A stretch of 64,000 bases of DNA, from NCBI GenBank assembly GCA_024707075.1, contig JANQAK010000001.1, positions 186,001-250,000 on the forward strand, read 5' to 3'. The notes below the pieces were generated by a model. It ran no database searches, had not been told where the DNA came from, and saw only the letters and a program-made list of their open reading frames with translations. The number at the start of each line of letters is the position of its first letter. Position 1 is the first letter of the stretch. Shown one piece after another: positions 1 to 9,263 of the stretch. The translations under genes were made by a program, and so were the position numbers. The DNA is from Afipia sp. GTDB taxonomy: Bacteria > Pseudomonadota > Alphaproteobacteria > Rhizobiales > Xanthobacteraceae.

Positions 1-209
1 TTTGAGTTTCTGTTCCGCCAAATACCCGGCGCTTGGCGACAAATCCTTGGAAGCCAGCGCGAGCGAATCCCTTGCCGCACTATGTCCAATTCGACCGACC
101 TGACGACTCATCCAGAAAGACCATCATGGATGTCGGAATGGCTGCCCGCTTGGCGCGCCGATGTTCTGGTTTGCGGCATAGTATCCATCCGGCATAGGCC
201 GCAGGGGTC

Positions 210-458
210 CTATTTGCCGGTTTCCCAGCGCTTGAGCAGCGAAGGGGCTTCTTTATGGATTTTGATGAGATCGATGAGGTTCTCGATCCCAAAGTCCGTG
301 AAGGCCAACACGCCGTCCTCGCCGACGCCGTAGACCCATATCACGCCGTCTTCGATTTCCATTTCGTTGGCGACGTCGGAGAGCCAGTCCTCGTCTTCAC
401 CGAGATTTTTGGCGACCTGGTTGATCGTCGTAACGTGGTGGACCTTGTTGGTATGCAT
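210..458 (-). CDS. IS66-associated small protein, function unknown
   Basis: This 82-residue acidic protein follows tnpC so closely that its ATG (456-458) begins 2 bases after the tnpC TGA (461-463). I recall similar small genes at the end of rhizobial IS66 elements; that is memory, not a search. The protein is rich in Asp and Glu (for example GEDEDW and EMEIEDG near the middle) and has no membrane segment or signal peptide. A longer start at 509 would overlap tnpC by about 50 bases, so the ATG at 458 is preferred. Its role in transposition, if any, is unknown. Confidence 0.6.
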   Translation of the reverse strand: MHTNKVHHVTTINQVAKNLGEDEDWLSDVANEMEIEDGVIWVYGVGEDGVLAFTDFGIENLIDLIKIHKEAPSLLKRWETGK

Positions 459-460
459 GA

Positions 461-2112
461 TCAGGCCGCCCGAGCAGAAGTCGTTGATGCTGGCGGTGTC
501 CAATTCCACGGCAACAATTCATCCAACCGATGGGCAGGATGGGTTGCGATACGGGCGAGGACGTCGGCAAGCCATGCCTGGGGATCGATGCGATTCATTT
601 TGGCCGTGACGATGAGGCTGTACATGGCGGCCGCGCGTTGTCCGCCACGGTCGGATCCGCAGAACAGCCAGGATTTTCGGCCAAGAGCAATTCCTCTCAA
701 CCCTCGTTCGGCGGCATTGTTCGACAAGCAAACGCGGCCATCCTCAAGGAACAGGGTGAAGCCTGCCCAGCGCTTGAGCATGTAGTTGATCGCTTTGGCG
801 AGATCATGTCCACGAGCGAGCTTCTCGAGCTGCGCGCGCATGTAGAGACGAAGATCGTCGACCAGCGGCCGGCTCAACATCCGTCGGACGGCCAGGCGTT
901 TCTCGACGCTCTTGCCGTTGATCGACCGCTCGATCTCGAACAGCGCGTCGATGCGGCGCACGACCTCAATCGCGATCGGCGACAGCGCAATCTCCTTCTT
1001 GCCCGAGGCTTTGCGTCGCGCGTTCTCCTCGATGTCAGCCATGGCGAAGAACGGGCGCCTGGCGTGCACCCAACACGCCGCTTCCAAGATCGGCCCAGGA
1101 CTTCGCCCAGCCTGATACAGCTTGTTGTAGCCGTCATAAGCGTCCGCTTGCAGGATCCCGGCATAGCCGGCCAGATGGCCCTGAGGATGCTCACCCCTGC
1201 GATCACGTGAGTAGTAAAATATCGCCGCAGGCGGCCCGGCTCCGCCAAACGGAGCGTCATCGCGCAGGTAAATCCAGCATCGCCCGGTGTCGGTTTTTCC
1301 TCGGCCAGAACTGGCACGGTCGTATCATCGCCGTGCAATCGCTCTGCCGCCATGACATGGCGCTCCACAAGCCGAAGCAGAGGATCGAGCGCCGCGCAGA
1401 CCGACCCCACGACGTCGGCCATGGTCGACAGCGCGATCGGCACACCCTCCAGAGCATAACGCTCGGCCTGGCGGTTCAACGGCTGATGCTGACCGAACTT
1501 CTCGAACATGATCATGGCCAGCAGGCTCGGCCCCGCCCATCCCCTGGCGATGACGTGGAACGGGGCCGGCGCTTGGGTGATCTTTTCGCAGTCGCGGCAG
1601 GTGAACTTCTCCCGCACCGTCTCGATGACCTTCCACCGCCGGGGCTGCGTTTCCAAAGTTCGCGTCACGTCTTCGCCGAGTTTGCGCAGGCGGTTGCCGC
1701 CACAGCACTCACACGCCGTCGGCGGCTCGATCACCAAACGCTCGCGGGGAAGGTGATCGGGGAAGGTGTTGCGCTCGGCACGCTTGCGCGTAAATCCGCG
1801 CACCGACGTTGTCTTGGCGACCGCCGTCTCTGCCGCGAGTTCGTCTTCGGTGGCGCTGGCTTCCAGCTCCTCGAACTGAAGCGCCAACTGATCGATCAGG
1901 CGTACTGATCGCTCCGATCGTTGCCCGTAGACCTGCCGCTCCAGCTTCGCGATCCGCAACTTCTGCTGGGCGATCAGCGCCACGTCTTCCGACGCCTTGG
2001 CCCGCGCTACCATCAGCTCCGCGGTCACATCGAGGGCCTTGGCGCGCTCGATGATCAACGCCTCTTTCAGCGCTCTGATGTCATCGGGAAGAGCGCCGCG
2101 ATCAGCATCCAT
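461..2112 (-). pseudogene. tnpC: IS66 transposase TnpC, one-base frameshift
   Basis: This is the DDE transposase of the IS66 element. The N-terminal part has the coiled-coil-like leader with KLRIAKLERQVYGQRSERS, then the zinc-binding segment CECCGGNRLRKLGED with a later CRDCE. The reading frame breaks in the A-run near 1298-1304 (minus strand GAGGAAAAACC). Adding one base there lets KTDTGRCW-IYLRDD continue into the C-terminal part, which carries the IS66 motif NNAAERGLRGIALGRKSW. The repaired gene would be 550 residues, a normal TnpC length. The ATG at 2112 is chosen because it lies 82 bases after the tnpB stop, as in related elements; an ATG at 2154 is also in frame. Confidence 0.88.
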
Positions 2113-2123
2113 GGCGACAAGAG

Positions 2124-2142
2124 AATCACAAATTTTGTGATT
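2124..2142. repeat. Perfect palindrome in the tnpB-tnpC gap
   Basis: Two 9-base arms (AATCACAAA and TTTGTGATT) flank a single T. The palindrome lies in the 82-base gap before tnpC. It could form a small hairpin in the tnpC leader or bind a protein; nothing in the sequence decides between these. Confidence 0.4.
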
Positions 2143-2194
2143 TGTGGCGCCCAAAAAATCGATGATCCGATATTTTGCCCGATATTTTGTTGGC

Positions 2195-2255
2195 TCAGCC
2201 GGCGCTCTTGGGCCGCCATGTCAGTTGTGGATTTCGCCAGTCGATCCCTTCCAGC
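2195..2255 (-). pseudogene. tnpB: IS66 TnpB, 3' fragment
   Basis: Read on the minus strand this fragment encodes LEGIDWRNPQLTWRPKSAG and a TGA stop (2195-2197), the standard C-terminus of IS66 TnpB. The 5' part lies at 5801-6087. Joined, the parts give exactly 348 bases, 115 residues plus stop, a normal TnpB. The fragment is cut from its 5' part by the recombinase element. Confidence 0.9.
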
Positions 2256-2262
2256 GAGGGGA

Positions 2263-2646
2263 TTGAGGAATGTCCCCAATAGTGAGTCTGACGAATCATT
2301 TCCGGAGGTGGTCGAAGTTCGAGACCCCCACCATCCTTTGTACGGCCGCTCATTTCGAGTGATCAGGAAGATCGGCCAGCGAGGCCGAGGCACTCCCCCT
2401 TCGTATGAAGTTGAGTTTCGTGCAGGAAGCAGTCTTCTGATTCAAGCGACCGCAATCGAATATTTTGACCAAGAAGCAAATCAGATTAAGCTGAGTATGG
2501 AGGCTCTACTCGAGCTTTTATCGACAGCGGATTGTCCCGACGCACATGAGCATGGATCCAGCCGATCTTTGGTCGACGCTGACGCCCGCGCTCCGACGCC
2601 AGATCGTCGAAGACGTCGCCGCGATTTTGGCGGAGATCCCTCATGA
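2263..2646 (+). CDS. Small recombinase-associated protein (DUF5372-like)
   Basis: This gene of about 127 residues precedes the recombinase and overlaps it by ATGA (ATG at 2643, TGA at 2644-2646), which suggests translational coupling. The segment VVEVRDPHHPLYGRSFRV resembles the DUF5372 family often encoded beside such recombinases; this is my recognition, not a search. The only upstream ATG in frame (2218) lies outside the element, in the interrupted tnpB. A TTG at 2263 just inside the left end or a later GTG is more likely. The C-terminus is basic (DRRRRRRDFGG). Its function is unknown, perhaps an accessory or DNA-binding factor of the recombinase. Confidence 0.55.
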   Translation: MRNVPNSESDESFPEVVEVRDPHHPLYGRSFRVIRKIGQRGRGTPPSYEVEFRAGSSLLIQATAIEYFDQEANQIKLSMEALLELLSTADCPDAHEHGSSRSLVDADARAPTPDRRRRRRDFGGDPS

Positions 2647-2794
2647 AGTCCGAGCTGGTCACATCAAGCCACTTGGCGCGCAAAGCCGTAGTATACATCC
2701 GGCAGTCGACGCCCCACCAGGTTGTAAGCAATCAGGAGAGTCTGCGCCTTCAATACGCACTTCGCCAGCGCGCCCGCGAACTCGGATGGCGTGA
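2546..2794 (+). CDS. Possible small overlapping ORF in recombinase element
   Basis: An 82-codon frame overlaps the end of the DUF5372-like gene and the first 150 bases of the recombinase gene. Its beginning (DLWSTLTPALRRQIVEDVAA) reads like a real amphipathic helix and resembles small proteins I recall upstream of similar recombinases. The later part is simply recombinase sequence in another frame. If it is translated, three genes would overlap in this element. Evidence is weak. Confidence 0.3.
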   Translation: MSMDPADLWSTLTPALRRQIVEDVAAILAEIPHEVRAGHIKPLGAQSRSIHPAVDAPPGCKQSGESAPSIRTSPARPRTRMA

Positions 2795-4222
2795 GGCGGC
2801 CATCGACGTGATTGATGCGGATCTCGGGTTGAGCGGCGCGTCTATAGCACAACGTAACGGCTTCAAGGAGCTCGTTGGCCGCGTTGGCCTAAGTGAAGTC
2901 GGACTCATCCTGTCGATCGACGTCACCCGCTTGGCCCGTAATTGCACCGACTGGTATCCGCTGCTGGATATCTGCGGTCTACGTGGCTGCCTGATCGCCG
3001 ATCGCGATGGTGTCTATGATCCGGGCACTCCCAACGGGCGGTTGCTTCTCGGGCTGAAGGGTTCGATCTCCGAGCTTGAGCTACATACGATCCGCAGCCG
3101 GCTGACCGCCGGCCTGCTTGCTAAAGCCGAACGCGGCGAACTTGCGGTTATGCTGCCAATCGGGCTGATGCGAGACCAGAGCGGCTTGGTCGTTAAGGAT
3201 CCCGACATGGCCGTGCAAGGGCGGCTCGGTCTCGTCTTCCAGTTATTCCTGCAGCTGCGCAGCGTTGCCAAGGTCATGCGAGCGTTGAACGAGCGGGACC
3301 TGGAACTGCCGCGTCGTGATCGGTATGGCGATTTGTGCTGGACGCGCGCGACGCTGGCTGCTGTCGCGGCGATCTTGAAGAATCCGGCATACGCGGGCGC
3401 CTTTGTCTATGGACGGACCCGCTTCCGGCCGCCGAAGCGGGAGGGTGCCCTGCCACAAAAGGCTCCGCGGCCGATGGAGGAATGGCGGATCGTCGTTAAA
3501 GATCGATATCCAGCCTATATCGACTGGCCAATTTATGAAAAAATCCGATCCGTCATCAGAGATAACCGAGCCGAATACATGCGCATCAAAACCCGCGGCG
3601 CGCCTCGCAATGGCGAGCTCCTGCTCCACGGCATTGCCTGGTGCGCACGATGTGGCCATAAGATGTACGTTCGCTACAAGGGCGGCGGCGAGTATGTATG
3701 CAATCACCTGCGTACCCAGGAAGGTCAGCCAACTTGCCAACACATCCGCGCCGCCCATATCGATGCAGCCGTTGGCGACGCATTCCTAACGGCACTTGCG
3801 CCGGCCGAACTCGATGCCTTGTCGCGCTCCCGCCGGGCGCAGCAGCAGATGAACAATGCGTTACGCTCCAGTGCAGAACGAGAGCTTGAGCGCAAGCGAT
3901 ACACGGCCGCGCTCACCGAACGGCAGTTCAACCGAGCTGATCCAGATAATCGGTTGGTCGCCTCGGAACTCGAGCGCCGATGGGAAGCAGCGCTAAACGA
4001 CGTGCGCGCCGCCGAAGAGGCACTTGCCCGACAGACGCCGCCCAAAGCCATCACACAAGTGGCCCTAAGCAAGGAGCTAAACGACAAGGTCATCAGCCTC
4101 ACCGGCCGCCTCCCGCAGATATGGGGCGACGAGACTATCTCGGATGCCCATCGCAAGGCGTTGTTGCGATGTCTTATCGAAAAGGTCGTTCTCGACCGCG
4201 GAGAGCGCGACTTGGCCCTGGC

Positions 4223-5288
4223 TAGAGCGGTTTTCGGTTGATGTGAATCGGAACAGTAAGGGGTTCCCAAAGGAGCGCAAATCAGATTCGGGTTGCTTTG
4301 ACAGCAACAGCGAGGTCGCGCGATGGCGAAGGGATACTCGAAGGACCTCAGGGCGCGGGCGGTCGCGCTTGTCGAAGACGGCGAGAGCAGACGTGAAGCT
4401 GCGCGATTGCTCGGTCTCGGCGCTTCGACCGCAATTCGCTGGATCGAACGCTGGACGACAACGGGCAGCGTAGCGGCATTGCCCGGCACGGGCCACAGTC
4501 GCTCGCCGCTCGAGGCACATCGCCAATGGTTGCTTGATCTGGTCGTAGCGGAGCCGGACTTGACGCTCGAAGAGATTCGCGCGCGGCTCAAGTCTGAGAA
4601 GCGGCTCAAAACCGGCACGACATCGGTCTGGCGCTTCTACGAACGCCATGACATCACGTTCAAAAAAACTCTGCACGCGGCCGAACAGGATCGTCCTGAT
4701 GTCGCTGCGGCGCGTGCTGAACTGAAGGTAGAGCAATCCAGGCTTGCCGCACGGCGCCTTGTCTTCATCGACGAGACTGCGGTTACGACCAAGATGGTCC
4801 GGCACCGCGGCCGCTCACCACGTGGCGAGCGTCTGGTTGCGAGCGTGCCGCACGGCCACTGGAAAACGCTGACGCTCATTGCCGCGCTACGCATCAATGG
4901 CCTGACCGCGCCTTATGTCATGGATGGCGCGATGGATGGGCCATCGTTCCTCGCTTATGTTGAGCAGATGCTCGCGCCGACGCTGCGCAAAGGCGATATC
5001 GTCTTCATGGATAACCTTCGCACCCACAAGATCGACGGCGTTCGCCAGGCGGTCGAAGCGGTCGGGGCCAAAGTGCGTTATCTGCCGGCCTACTCGCCGG
5101 ACTTCAATCCGATCGAAATGGCATTCTCGAAACTGAAAACGGCGCTGCGCAAAGGCGCCGCTCGCACCGTGACAACGCTGATGAGGCTCATCGGTAAGCT
5201 CATCAAAACATTTGTACCGAGCAGTGCGCGAACTACTTTCGACATGCCGGATACCGGTAGTGACCCATCTCAAGTGGAAATCGCTCTA
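4223..5288 (+). mobile_element. IS630-type element A with TA duplication
   Basis: The element body is 4225-5286 (1062 bp), flanked by TA at 4223-4224 and 5287-5288. The ends are imperfect inverted repeats: the left begins GAGCGGTTTTC and the right, read inward, begins GAGCGATTTCC. Removing the element and one TA restores the recombinase frame exactly, which proves the insertion point. TA duplication is the IS630/Tc1 hallmark. Confidence 0.9.
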
Positions 5289-5315
5289 GGATCGTCTGGC
5301 GAGGAGGTGCCGTGA
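4323..5315 (+). CDS. IS630-family transposase, C-terminus frameshifted
   Basis: The N-terminal helix-turn-helix (YSKDLRARAVALVEDG, AARLLGLGASTAIRWIERW) is followed by a DDE domain with FIDET (about residue 150), FMDNL and NPIEM. In the frame as given, the end reads on past the usual terminus. One base shifted near 5215-5221, the sequence reads EQCANYFRHAGYR and stops at TAG 5258-5260, the canonical end of this family. The copy therefore has a late frameshift that replaces only the last residues, after all catalytic positions. The gene fills the element and its 3' end runs through the right terminal repeat into the recombinase gene. Confidence 0.85.
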   Translation: MAKGYSKDLRARAVALVEDGESRREAARLLGLGASTAIRWIERWTTTGSVAALPGTGHSRSPLEAHRQWLLDLVVAEPDLTLEEIRARLKSEKRLKTGTTSVWRFYERHDITFKKTLHAAEQDRPDVAAARAELKVEQSRLAARRLVFIDETAVTTKMVRHRGRSPRGERLVASVPHGHWKTLTLIAALRINGLTAPYVMDGAMDGPSFLAYVEQMLAPTLRKGDIVFMDNLRTHKIDGVRQAVEAVGAKVRYLPAYSPDFNPIEMAFSKLKTALRKGAARTVTTLMRLIGKLIKTFVPSSARTTFDMPDTGSDPSQVEIALGSSGEEVP

Positions 5316-5800
5316 CGGAGCTCGAAGTGAAGATGACCGTCAACTCCGTCACCAGATTGACGCGAGGCACAGAGATGCGGGAACGCCTGCTGACGCTCGC
5401 TCGCGACGGCGTCCCAGACGACGAGATCGCCGCAATCCTTACCCAAGAAGGCCACCGCTCGCCCCGTTGCGTCGATAAGGTGCTGCCTATCACCATTGGG
5501 CGGCTCCGTCGTGCTGCTGCCATCAAGGTAGCTGCCCAGCGCAGCCGATGGGAGCACGATGGCTCACTCCTCAGCCCGCCCGAACTGGCCCGAAGGCTTG
5601 AGATTCCAGTGAACTGGCTCTATGTACAAATCCGAACTAAGCGTTTGCTGATTGATCGCCAGCCCAGCGGCGCCTATCTCTTCCCGAATACACCATCTGT
5701 TCTTGACGCCATCGGAGACCTTCGAAACCACGTCATTGCGCAACTTGATCTAAGAATCTGTCAGCCTAACAAGGAGGGACATCAACATGGGTGATCGAAC

Positions 5801-6087
5801 ATATAGGCCATCTGCGCCGCCGAGATCGATACGGCACCGTCCGATGCCGAAGGCCAGATGAACCGTCCGCGGCCGAGCCGCTTGGCGTAAAGTGATAATC
5901 CGATCCCGTCATGCCACAGGATCTTCGCCAGATCGCCGCGACGGCCGCGGAAGATGAAGAGATCGCCGCCGTGAGGATCGCGCTTGAGGCCTTCCTGAAC
6001 CTGCAAGGCCAGGCCCTGCATACCGCGTCTCATGTCGGTGTGGCCGGTCGCAATCCAAACCCGACTGCTTGAGGGAATCGGGATCAA
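5801..6087 (-). pseudogene. tnpB: IS66 TnpB, 5' fragment
   Basis: It starts with ATG at 6087, overlapping the tnpA stop, and encodes the IS66 Orf2 signature GHTDMRRGMQGLALQVQEGL and FIFRGRRGDLAKILWHDG. The native frame ends at AQMAYM, where the recombinase element begins; the next residues (FDHPC) come from the element. The remaining residues are at 2195-2255. TnpB is needed for transposition in IS66 elements with three genes, so this copy should be disabled. Confidence 0.9.
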
Positions 6088-6437
6088 GATCGCAACGCCT
6101 TCAACGTCGCCGCGATCAATGCGGACGGCGCATTTGCGCCAATCCGCACCCGCGCGTCCTTCATTTCCACCATGATCGCGCCAGGCCCAAGGTCACTCGC
6201 CGGTGCCGACATCGGCACGGGCTGTTCCACGATCACCGAAGCAAAACTCGGCTCGTTCGCTGCCACCCGCGCTTCGCGTCGCCACTTGTAGACAAGGCTG
6301 GTGCATATGTCCGCCCGCCGGGCAACATCGGCAACGACGGCCCCGGGCTCATCAATCGCTGCCAGAATCTGCGCGCGTTCTTCCGAACTCCAGCGACGGC
6401 GGCGCTCCACGCCCGTGATCAACGTCATCCGACCCAT
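6084..6437 (-). CDS. tnpA: IS66 TnpA (transposase accessory protein)
   Basis: This 117-residue protein has an N-terminal helix-turn-helix (WSSEERAQILAAIDEPGAVV, VARRADICTSLVYKWRRE) typical of IS66 Orf1 and IS3 OrfA. Its stop overlaps the tnpB ATG by 4 bases, which implies translational coupling. The gene is intact. The first promoter of the IS66 element should lie upstream, around 6440-6500. Confidence 0.85.
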   Translation of the reverse strand: MGRMTLITGVERRRRWSSEERAQILAAIDEPGAVVADVARRADICTSLVYKWRREARVAANEPSFASVIVEQPVPMSAPASDLGPGAIMVEMKDARVRIGANAPSALIAATLKALRS

Positions 6438-6531
6438 GCTCCGCAGCTAGCCTCGCTCATAAAGACGATCTAGCTGTGCAGCATCGCGATCTTCACCGTT
6501 ACGACAAGGCGGCCGCCCCCGGAGGGATACT

Positions 6532-6693
6532 CTGCGCCGGATCCTGAAATCCTATGCTGACTATTACAACCGCGTCAGAACCCATCGATCATTGAACAAA
6601 GATGCGCTGGTCTCTCGCCCAGTTTAGTCGATCGGAAGCATCAAACCGCATCCCATCCTTGGCGGACTGCATCACCACTACGTCCGGGTTTAG
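6532..6693 (+). pseudogene. Integrase-core transposase, C-terminal scrap
   Basis: The frame reads LRRILKSYADYYNRVRTHRS, then SLNKDALVSRPV, a TAG at 6625-6627, and after it GGLHHHYVRV and a stop at 6691. This is the C-terminal end of an integrase-core (DDE) transposase. The 5' part and any termini are gone. It lies just outside the IS66 tnpA end. Confidence 0.7.
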
Positions 6694-6695
6694 GT

Positions 6696-6880
6696 TTTCG
6701 GTACACACACTGTTCATAGATCTTGGTCAGGCTCGCCAGCTCATCGACGCATGGGCCACCGACTACAATACCGCGAGGCCGCATTCCTCGCTCGGATACA
6801 AGACGCCGGCGGCTTATGCCGATACACTCACCGCGCTAGAAGGCGCATCACCAGCCGAGGCTCTAATTGCGACTGGATAA
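6696..6880 (+). pseudogene. IS3-family OrfB, C-terminal scrap
   Basis: The segment LFIDLGQARQLIDAWATDYN followed by TARPHSSLGYKTPAAYA is the conserved C-terminal motif of IS3-family OrfB transposases. It ends at a TAA (6878-6880). The catalytic region is missing. It directly follows another transposase scrap. Confidence 0.75.
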
Positions 6881-7395
6881 GTTCAGTGGCAGGTCACCGG
6901 CAGATCAATTGTCCCCTGCGCGTCTCACTTGAAAGTAGATCCAGAGAGCAAATCTGGATCAGGTTCGCCGTGCAGTGCATTTCGTGGATATGCAATAAAG
7001 CCCTAACTTCGTACCTTGCCCTCGTTGAGAGCGCTACTTTATGATTATCTTTTGCTCGATTTGGGTGCGCCGACAGCCTCTTGATCTATCGAGGCAAGTT
7101 GAGATGCGACACGCTGCAAACTAGTTCGAAGCGTTCGGAGGTCTGATAGTGAATATCCGGCCCACATCGTCTCATAGATGTCGTCAGCCTCGCGGCGCAT
7201 CCGTTTTAAGATCATCCGCGCCGCCGGCCTGAGATGGACGCGCCAGACCCTGCGGTCGGTTGCGGACGCCTTTCGCTTCACCATATCCAGTTTTTCAAGG
7301 TCGTCGATAGCCTGTCCAACGCTCGGCCTTTCAAGCTCCAGCAATTGCGCCAGTTCGGTCTGGTTGAGACCGTCGCTATGCTGCAGATGAATTAC

Positions 7396-8502
7396 TAATC
7401 AGTTCATAAGTATCTTCACATTTGTTGTGTGATTTGCTATTCTTATTGGATGGCAAAACTCGATGCACGCAAGCTCGATCACGGGACGCTGGAGCAAATC
7501 CGAATTCGTGCGGTCCAGCAAGTGCATGCGGGCGAGAGCCCGGAGGTGGTGATTCGTGCCCTCGGATTCTCGACGCGCTGCATTTACAGTTGGCTGGCGA
7601 TGTACCGCGCCGGTGGCTGGGATGCGCTCAAGGCGAAGCGGATTTCGGGGCGTCCGCCCAAACTCGCAGCCCGTGATCTGCAGTGGGTTTACCGCACGGT
7701 AACTGGTAAGAACCCGCTGCAGTTGGGTTTTCCTTTTGCGTTGTGGACGCGCGCGATGATCGCCAAATTGATCGTCAAGCGCTGTGGGGTACGACTGAGC
7801 CTGGCGTCGGTGGGTCGATTGCTCGCGCAGTTGGGTTTGACCTGTCAGAAGCCGCTGTGGCGGGCCTATCAGCAGGATGGTTCACGGGTCGAGCAGTGGC
7901 TAAAGAGCGAGTACCCGCGGATCCGCGCGCTGGCGAAGCGGGAAAAGGCGGAGATTTACTTCGAAGATGAGTCCGGGGTGCGCTCTGACTTCCACAGCGG
8001 CAGCACCTGGGCGGCCCGCGGCCGGACGCCGATCGTGCGCGTCACGGGCCAACGCTTCAGTCTGAATATGATCTCGGCGATCAGTCCCCGCGGAGCGCTG
8101 CGGTTCATGATCGTCAAAGGCGGCGTGGGTGCGCAGGTGTTCATTCAATTCCTTAAGCGCCTGATGCACGGTCAGCGCCGACCGGTGTTTCTGATCGTCG
8201 ATGGCCATCCGGCGCACCGCTCCAAACTGGTCAAGGCGTATATCGAGAGCCTCGCAGGGAAGCTGCGCTTGTTCTTCCTACCACCGTATTCTCCCGAACT
8301 GAATCCCGACGAACTGGTCTGGAACGACGTGAAGAACAATGCCGTCGGCCGATCCCGTCATGATGGGCCAGAAGATCTGCGTCGCGCCGTCCTCGGCAGG
8401 CTTCGTTTCCTGCAGAAGCGTCCCGACCGCGTCCGCAGCTTCTTCCAGGCCCCGGAGACTCGCTACGCCGCTTGAAGCATGAAGATACTTATGAACTTCT
8501 TA
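7396..8502 (+). mobile_element. IS630-type element B with TA duplication
   Basis: The element body is 7398-8500 (1103 bp) between TA at 7396-7397 and 8501-8502. The termini are near-perfect inverted repeats sharing AGTTCATAAGTATCTTCA. It carries one complete transposase gene and splits a marR gene. It is not closely related to element A or to the two copies of element C. Confidence 0.9.
7450..8475 (+). CDS. IS630-family transposase (element B)
   Basis: A 341-residue protein starts at ATG 7450. An in-frame ATG at 7429 gives 7 more residues but lies close to the terminal repeat. The N-terminus is a helix-turn-helix ([20 protein letters not shown]). The DDE domain shows [16 protein letters not shown] and [15 protein letters not shown]. 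The reading frame is complete and fills the element, so this copy may be active. Confidence 0.9.
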   Translation: MAKLDARKLDHGTLEQIRIRAVQQVHAGESPEVVIRALGFSTRCIYSWLAMYRAGGWDALKAKRISGRPPKLAARDLQWVYRTVTGKNPLQLGFPFALWTRAMIAKLIVKRCGVRLSLASVGRLLAQLGLTCQKPLWRAYQQDGSRVEQWLKSEYPRIRALAKREKAEIYFEDESGVRSDFHSGSTWAARGRTPIVRVTGQRFSLNMISAISPRGALRFMIVKGGVGAQVFIQFLKRLMHGQRRPVFLIVDGHPAHRSKLVKAYIESLAGKLRLFFLPPYSPELNPDELVWNDVKNNAVGRSRHDGPEDLRRAVLGRLRFLQKRPDRVRSFFQAPETRYAA

Positions 8503-8799
8503 GTAAAAGCCGCCATTTTGTCTGAGATAGGCCCATCGGCCGCATACGGGCATCGAAGGTACGCCTGAGGTTCCGTGTGATTTCACCTGCTGCGAATGCG
8601 ATATCGTCCTTAATAACATTGCCGTCAGCCACTTTGGTGCCGCTCCTTAAGATATTGGAAGGCATCTTACAATAAGATTGCCTCTTTACTGTTAAGTCCG
8701 CTTTGCCACACCGTCTAATCGAATCGGTTAAGGGTTGATACGGATCGCTCAGAATACCAATTTGGAATACGATATAACATCTGCATCAAAGTATAAACG

Positions 8800-9099
8800 A
8801 TGAAGCGCCCGACAGATCTGCCAACCAGTTTAGCCGCGACTGACAAACGACGTGTGGGGCGGCAACGCGTCCTGAAGCCGGGGACCATCGTGTTCAAAGG
8901 CAGCGGAAGTATTAGTTGCGTGGTGCGCAATATCTCAGATTCCGGCGCGGCGCTGGAGGTCATTAGCCCCATCGGCATTCCAGAAACGTTTGAGCTGCAC
9001 ATCCAAGGCGAGCCTCTCCGCCGTCACGCTCATGTCGTATGGCGCAAAGAAAAGCGCATTGGCATAACGTTCGTGGAAACCGCAAGCTACATCCGCTAG
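8800..9099 (+). CDS. PilZ-domain protein
   Basis: This 99-residue protein is a single PilZ domain. It has the RxxxR motif (RRVGRQR near residue 17) and the D/NxSxxG motif (NISDSGAAL near residue 45), the cyclic-di-GMP-binding signature. Small stand-alone PilZ proteins are common in Bradyrhizobiaceae, often with no known partner. A long upstream gap and an unrelated downstream pseudogene give no operon context. I see no signal peptide. Confidence 0.88.
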   Translation: MKRPTDLPTSLAATDKRRVGRQRVLKPGTIVFKGSGSISCVVRNISDSGAALEVISPIGIPETFELHIQGEPLRRHAHVVWRKEKRIGITFVETASYIR

Positions 9100-9263
9100 G
9101 CTCGGCGTGCAATCACTCGAATGAATCATCCCCCGAACACCCAAACCGCCTTCCCGCTAGGAAAATCTACCCTGCTTGATTTGATTCTCTTGCGCAAAGG
9201 TGCGCCAGGGGGAGGCGCCGTCGCCAACGGCATGTTCTGCGAGCTGTGCGGCCACGCGAAACT

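Larger units (their letters stand above)
2643..5794 (+). pseudogene. Large serine recombinase, interrupted by an IS630-type element
   Basis: The N-terminal resolvase domain (residues about 13-160) shows VVYIRQST with the likely catalytic Ser, then VTRLARNCTDWY and GSISELELHTIRSRL. A recombinase domain follows (DRYGDLCW, ILKNPAYAGAFVYGRT), then a zinc ribbon (CARCGHKMYV with a later C and CQH) and a coiled-coil region. The frame runs to 4224, where an IS630-type element interrupts it, and resumes at 5289. The junction reads LALA-R-IVWRGG and continues with TELEVKM to the stop at 5794. The joined gene is 2088 bases, 695 residues, typical of large recombinases of transposon or integrase type. 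As it stands the gene is disrupted. Confidence 0.9.
2256..5800 (+). mobile_element. Serine-recombinase element inserted in IS66 tnpB
   Basis: The limits are set by where the tnpB reading frame breaks and resumes. Deleting 2256-5800 restores a full 115-residue TnpB. Only a single C (2255 or 5800) is shared by the two junctions, so there is no target duplication of more than one base. That fits serine-recombinase insertion rather than DDE transposition. The element carries a small gene, perhaps a second small overlapping frame, and a large serine recombinase whose stop codon ends 6 bases before the right end. Without the IS630-type insertion it would be about 2481 bp. Confidence 0.8.
210..6437 (-). 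mobile_element. IS66-family element, split by a nested insertion
   Basis: Gene order on the minus strand is tnpA (6437-6084), tnpB (6087-5801 joined to 2255-2195), tnpC (2112-461) and a small accessory gene (458-210). This is the standard IS66 order. A 3545-bp recombinase element sits inside tnpB. The coordinates given cover the genes only: I could not identify both terminal inverted repeats, and the left end may lie outside the window. The tnpC frame is also broken by one base, so this copy is unlikely to be autonomous. Confidence 0.85.
7045..8632 (-). pseudogene. MarR-family regulator, interrupted by an IS630-type element
   Basis: The C-terminal part (7045-7397) contains the winged helix (LNQTELAQLLELERPSVGQA, DRRVWRVHLRPAARM). 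The N-terminal part (8503-8632) encodes IKDDIAFAAGEITRNLRRTF and ends in SQTKWRLL. Removing element B with one TA joins KWRLLLVIHLQHSDGLNQ without a break and gives 483 bases, 160 residues, a normal MarR length. The likely start is GTG 8630-8632. The regulator is probably dead; its former target is not obvious because both neighbours are unrelated. Confidence 0.88.

Noticed and set aside
1-209. Possible left end of the IS66 element
   Set aside because: I could not find a terminal repeat matching the region beyond tnpA, so the end may lie outside the window.
3725-4618. A 297-codon minus-strand frame
   Set aside because: It spans the junction of the recombinase gene and element A and is antisense to both; the protein is low-complexity Ser/Arg-rich.
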